Made by a program: the position numbers and the translations under genes. From Linanthus parryae (taxonomy: Eukaryota > Streptophyta > Magnoliopsida > Ericales > Polemoniaceae), in the NCBI GenBank assembly GCA_023055425.1, contig JALGPY010000001.1, positions 136,859,368-136,923,367 of the forward strand: a stretch of 64,000 bases of DNA, given 5' to 3'. Below are positions 60,105 to 64,000 of the stretch, piece after piece (the first letter of the stretch is position 1; every line of letters starts with the position of its first letter). The notes beneath the pieces were generated by a model. That model had not been told where the DNA came from and ran no database searches. It saw only the letters and a program-made list of their open reading frames with translations.

Positions 60105-61102
60105 GAAGGTCTTTGGTTTGTTTCTCTCTGGTCTAGTATCAGTTATGGGAATCTAATGGCTTGTTTGTCATTGCACTTTTGACAGCTGTTTATCAGTACC
60201 AACCCTGAAGGTAGGAACTACGGGTTTCGTCGTTAAATAGAGATAAAATAAAATAACTGACGGATGTAATTCTTGGATGTTGAGGCCAAAATGGCCGCAT
60301 AAGAGAAAGAACCAATCACAATGACAAAGGGCCCTTTGATCCAAAAGAGAAACAGACCAACTAGACTAAATGATGACAACTTGAAAGCTAAATGGCATCT
60401 TTGAAAGCAAAAGAGAGAAACAGAACAACTAGACTAAATGATGAAAACCTGAAAGCTAAATGGCATCGTGGTTAGACTAAACATAAATGACCCTCAATGA
60501 TCGACAAATAACAGAAAGCTCACTGTCGTGCAGGCCTCACGGTAACTATAAAAGATTTATTAGTTGATTGATGATCACACTGAGACAGTTTTACTCAATT
60601 CGCGCACGATTAGGCAAGGAAATAAGTGCATGTTCAAGACAGTTTTACTGATCAGTTCATGCCCAGTAGTTATTTAGTCCTACTAAACAATGGTAGTATC
60701 ACAAGTTGATCATTAAATTCGCTCTCTTCTCAATCGTTAATGCACTTTGTTTATTGGTGAACCATGTTTAATTGCACATTACGACAAGTATCCTAGTATA
60801 AAAGTAATACAAATTTAATATGTGGTTAGCCAGAGCCTCAGAGGTCAGCTCCTGGGGCTATTATAAGTATCTCTGTGGTTGCAAAATGAAATATACCAAG
60901 TGCTCTCTTATCACAGGACACAAGTGCATGTTCAAGACCTCTCTGCAGGCATCTGATCATGAAGCCAATTCTCCCATTTGCAGTAGCATGTTATATTCAC
61001 TATCTTTCTCTTTCAAAATACTTTAGCATACTAGAAGTCGTGTTTTCAAGTTTATTAGTTACAGTCTTATTTTGCAAACTAACACCATACTTCTCCTCTC
61101 AG
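60105..61102 (+). repeat. Duplicated 5' flank of DUF247 gene 2
   Basis: Matches about 21540-22594 upstream of gene 1 in collinear blocks with indels. It includes an internal partial tandem (about 60345-60470, words GAAAGCTAAATGGCATC twice) not seen in the gene 1 copy. It probably holds the promoter and a 5'-UTR intron ending CTCTCAG at 61102. Confidence 0.75.
60797..60804 (+). promoter_or_regulatory. Possible TATA box of DUF247 gene 2
   Basis: TATAAAAG, conserved at the equivalent place in gene 1 (22342-22349), 320 bases before the candidate start codon. Confidence 0.5.
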
Positions 61103-61116
61103 CTGGCGCAACAAAT

Positions 61117-62622
61117 ATGGTCTCCTCCAATGTCTCTGGAGATACGTCTGCCTCGGTTTGTAAGTCTCCTTAACATAATGAAATAAATTGGTTCGTAAGT
61201 CTGTGCTTGGAGTACATCTTGATCTACACAGATGAAAGTGACGATATATCCATTGAACTGCAATATGGTAACATCTGTTTGATCATATGTATGCCAGCAG
61301 GGTTGCCCCAAACATCCAACTTCAACAGTATATTTCGGGTCCCTGCAAAACTGCGCCAGTTAAATGATAATGCCTATATGCCGCAGTTGGTCTCTATTGG
61401 CCCTCTTCATTGGGGGAAACCGGAATTGAAGGGCATGGAAGAGTGCAAAGAGAGGTATTTAGAAGCATTTCTTGGTCGCACTGCAATGACCAGGGAGGGG
61501 TTCTTGGGACTGATATCAAAGTGGGAAAAAGAAGTGAGGAGCTGTTATGTAGAAACTGTTGGACTCATCAGTGATGAATTTGTTAAAATGGTTCTTGTTG
61601 ACAGCGGTTTCATCATTGAGTCCATCTTAAGGTATGCATATGATAAAAAGGAACATGGGATTTTCCATTATGTGAGGTTGGACTTGATATTAGTCGAAAA
61701 TCAGCTCCCATTCTTTCTTCTTGACCGCCTATTTGACTTGGCATTTCCCCATCCTCGTCCATCAGAACTCCATTCAACGCTGGCAATTTCAATATCTTAT
61801 CTCAAGGAGGTTTCACTGATTGACGAACCACCATGTGAGGGTATTTCAAGTCCTGAAGTAAAGAATTTTGTTGATTTAATGTGGATGATTCATGTGCCTT
61901 CATCGTCTAGAAGGTCAACACAGAGGGGTGGTGTTAAGTACATACGCGTTCAAACTGCAAGTGAGCTTCAAAATGCTGGTATGACATTTACGTGTGGATC
62001 GAGTAAGTTTGTTACTGAAATGAAGTACATTTGTAAGGGGGTGGTGGAGATCCCAAGATTCAGCGTAACTGATTGTACAGAATCCGTGCTTAGAAACATG
62101 ATTGCCCTGGAGGTTTACTTTTATCGAGGTAATAGTTTCGTCCTTGATTATGTTCACTTTATGGATGCTCTTATTGACAGAGCTAAAGATGTTGATATTC
62201 TCGTCGGCAATGGAATCATGAAAAACTACGTCGGTGACAGCGAAGCTGTGGCCAACATGTTCAACGGTCTCACCACACACACATGGTTGGAGGATAAAAA
62301 TTACTACTTCTTTGAACTGTCTAAGAGGTTGAATTCTTATTGCGAGGTTGGTTGGCACAGGTGGAAGGCAACACTGAAACGGGACTATTTTAGCACTCCT
62401 ATCAAAGGCGCGTCCGTTGTTGCTGCGGCTATATTGCTTGTGCTCACTTTCATACAGACTGCATGTTCCGTCATTGCCCTTCCTAAAACAGACATCATCT
62501 TCATGTTTCGCGACATTGCTCTCCCCGTTGCTGCCGTCGCCATTGCAGGCATAGTCATCACACTTTACTCTCTGTTCGGTTTATGCTGTCTAGGTAAGTT
62601 GTTCAAGTTTTTCCATTACTAG
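61117..62622 (+). CDS. DUF247 (UPF0481) protein gene 2, intact
   Basis: Model: exon 61117-61159, GT-AG intron 61160-61300, exon 61301-62622; 1365 coding bases, 454 residues plus stop, in frame across the junction. The large exon is open throughout. Residues about 20-380 form a DUF247 domain: F-R-V-P-A-K-L, V-S-I-G-P-L-H-W-G, E-C-K-E-R-Y-L, V-L-V-D-S-G-F-I, V-E-N-Q-L-P-F-F, C-T-E-S-V-L-R-N-M-I. Two C-terminal hydrophobic stretches (ending V-L-T-F-I-Q-T-A-C and L-Y-S-L-F-G-L-C-C-L) suit a membrane anchor. Length is normal for the family. The molecular role is unknown; family members affect growth, stress responses and, in grasses, self-incompatibility. The start is uncertain: gene 1 may use an upstream exon whose counterpart here would lie beyond gypsy-3. 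A Met at 61207 opens a longer frame but lies in the predicted intron. Confidence 0.88.
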
Positions 62623-62843
62623 CTAATAAAATTTGCTCAATGAAGATGTAGTCAACTACTAAATCGTTCCATTTCAATGAAAGAAAGTCGATCATGTGAG
62701 TTCGGCTTGTTTTGGGTGTTGATCTTTAATGTCAGTACGTACGTGTCATTTGTTTATAAGGAGTCCAAATCTTCTATTCCCTAATAATGTTCCCTTGCGT
62801 GTCCCCTTTCTCTTATTGGTACACCTCATTAAATTTAAGCTTA
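62623..62843. other. 3' flank of DUF247 gene 2
   Basis: An AATAAA lies at 62625-62630, directly after the stop, and so is an unlikely sole polyadenylation signal. No other feature seen. Confidence 0.4.
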
Positions 62844-62876
62844 CTAGACGATACCCCGTGCTTTAGCGCCGGGTGG
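62844..62876 (-). mobile_element. Decayed Helitron 3' terminus
   Basis: On the minus strand the sequence ends GTATCGTCTAG followed by T, preceded by an imperfect GC hairpin (CCCGGCGC-TAAA-GCACGGGG). It closely resembles the last 35 bases of H1 and H2, with substitutions that weaken the stem. The body would extend to the right; I could not locate a 5' TC end. Confidence 0.7.
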
Positions 62877-64000
62877 CGCTTGTATATCGTACATACCTAT
62901 TTTTATGGGATGTCATTCATAAAGACATATCAGTTAAAGTCTAAATTTGCCTTGATTTCGCTATGTTTGTTTGTATGTAAGAGTGTTTGTTATATTCCCA
63001 GCTATATCCAAATGGAGAGTTTGGATACATATCTCAATTTTGTGTTTTTGGTGCGACATTGCGGAGTCCTCGTCCTGCGTGTAAATAAACCAAGAGTATT
63101 TATTCAAACGGGTCAAATTATGGTAACAGTTTGGTTGTTTTAAACATAAACTATACTAACAACATAAGATGTGTCTTTCACATCATTTCCAGTAGCCGTC
63201 ACTTCCAAAGTTAATGATCTTTGGATGTTGTTGTGTTTTGTTTGAACTTCGGAGCGGCTGCATGGAAATGCAATATAGTAAAACTTTGCGACTCAAAATT
63301 TTTGGGTACTGGCTGAGTGGAAATAAATAGGATACGAACTAATACTATCAATTATCGGGTTGACATTCTTAGCTTTTTGTCGTGCCTTGGAACTAATGTT
63401 GTTTTCCTTTGTGTATGTTTGTTCCAAGCTTGAAGTGGTTGTCCGACGACACTTCGTTATCCTCAATGTAAATAAACCAACAAAAATCACTCCAACTAAG
63501 TACTGTAGGGTAATCTGTTGATGTGGTTGGTAAAAAACTACACTAACACTCCCATTATTTGCAGCTGCAAGTGCATATATAAAAGATTAACCATGAAAAC
63601 TCAATTGGCAGAGCAATAGCTTAGAAAATCACATAGCCCAATCAAGACTAAAAATCAGTCAAAAAGGATGAAAAACATAGAAATACGTAAACTTCGGAGG
63701 CACGTCGATAGCAAAATGTTCGGATGTCTCGTTCATATCACTATTAGGCCATAACTTCGAACCAAGGGATGTTCTGAGGGAGGGTGAGATGAATATTGCA
63801 TGACGAATTGTATTATGTTTTAAAAAAAAAACCCTGAATAAAACCCTAAAAAAACAGCAGTATACAAAAAACAACGACGCGGATTTTATTATATGACCAT
63901 ACACAAACAATTTTATATTGCAACATCGACGTGGGAAAACAGGTCATCTGAGGGGTTTAATGATATAATTTTGTTACCTGATTACAAACTGGCGCGAAAT
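62877..64000. other. Unassigned AT-rich region at the right end
   Basis: Short frames on both strands (up to 118 codons, 62787-63143) have no recognisable domain. Parts may be the body of the decayed Helitron ending at 62844. Nothing else supported. Confidence 0.4.

Noticed and set aside
61207..61300. Upstream Met (61207) extending the DUF247 gene 2 frame
   Set aside because: This stretch has good donor and acceptor sites at its edges (61160 and 61299-61300), and the homologous gene 1 has an intron at the same place and phase; the extension is more likely intronic.

Overview
The window is nuclear DNA from a flowering plant, probably a eudicot; I cannot name the genus. The evidence is plant Ty1/copia and Ty3/gypsy retrotransposons primed by initiator tRNA-Met, Helitrons, MITE-type elements, GT-AG introns and two genes of the plant-specific DUF247 (UPF0481) family. 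It is a gene-poor, transposon-rich stretch. The only apparently intact host gene is DUF247 gene 2 near the right end.

Layout. 1-4248: a decayed Ty3/gypsy element (gypsy-1, minus strand) with its 5' LTR at the right and its 3' LTR cut by the window edge. It sits in a relic long LTR (4249-7133) related to element C further right. 7134-9044: unassigned. 9050-16703: element D, a full-length copia-type element with 467-bp LTRs, a CAAAC target-site duplication and a heavily decayed interior. 16709-17634: unassigned. 17635-19876: non-autonomous Helitron H1 (minus strand). 19877-29507: DUF247 gene 1, a pseudogene interrupted by a nearly intact copia element (copia-1, 22852-28240, TSD CCTAT) and carrying one in-frame stop.

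29508-60104 is almost entirely nested transposons. A gypsy relic (gypsy-2) was hit by a Tourist-like MITE and by copia-2. Copia-2 was hit by a Mutator-like MITE and by element A, which has very long LTRs and an interior of only about 300 bp. Element A was hit by a second Mutator-like MITE in its left LTR and by element B inside a TAA array of its right LTR. Element B was hit by element C, which has LTRs of about 3.65 kb. Target-site duplications read from the sequence fix most of this order: A=AAACT, C=GAACT, MULE-MITE 1=ATCAATAAA, Tourist-like MITE=TTA. Helitron H2 (56730-59003, plus strand), a close inverted copy of H1, and a second gypsy relic (gypsy-3, minus strand) complete the block.

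60105-62640: DUF247 gene 2, a tandem duplicate of gene 1, readable as a two-exon frame of 454 codons plus stop. Its 5' flank matches the 5' flank of gene 1, so the two genes were once close neighbours and the 30 kb between them is inserted DNA. 62844-64000: a decayed Helitron 3' terminus, then sequence I cannot assign.

The most distinctive observations are: a 12-bp inverted repeat around the TATA box of the copia-1 LTR, whose arms resemble the plant M-phase (MSA/MYB3R) element; the mosaic LTRs of element A; the non-canonical TATTGAA/TTCAATA LTR ends of copia-1; a Mutator-like MITE family whose ends contain three spaced GACATTTT units; and element B, a minimal retroelement that appears to join a gag start to a pol end.
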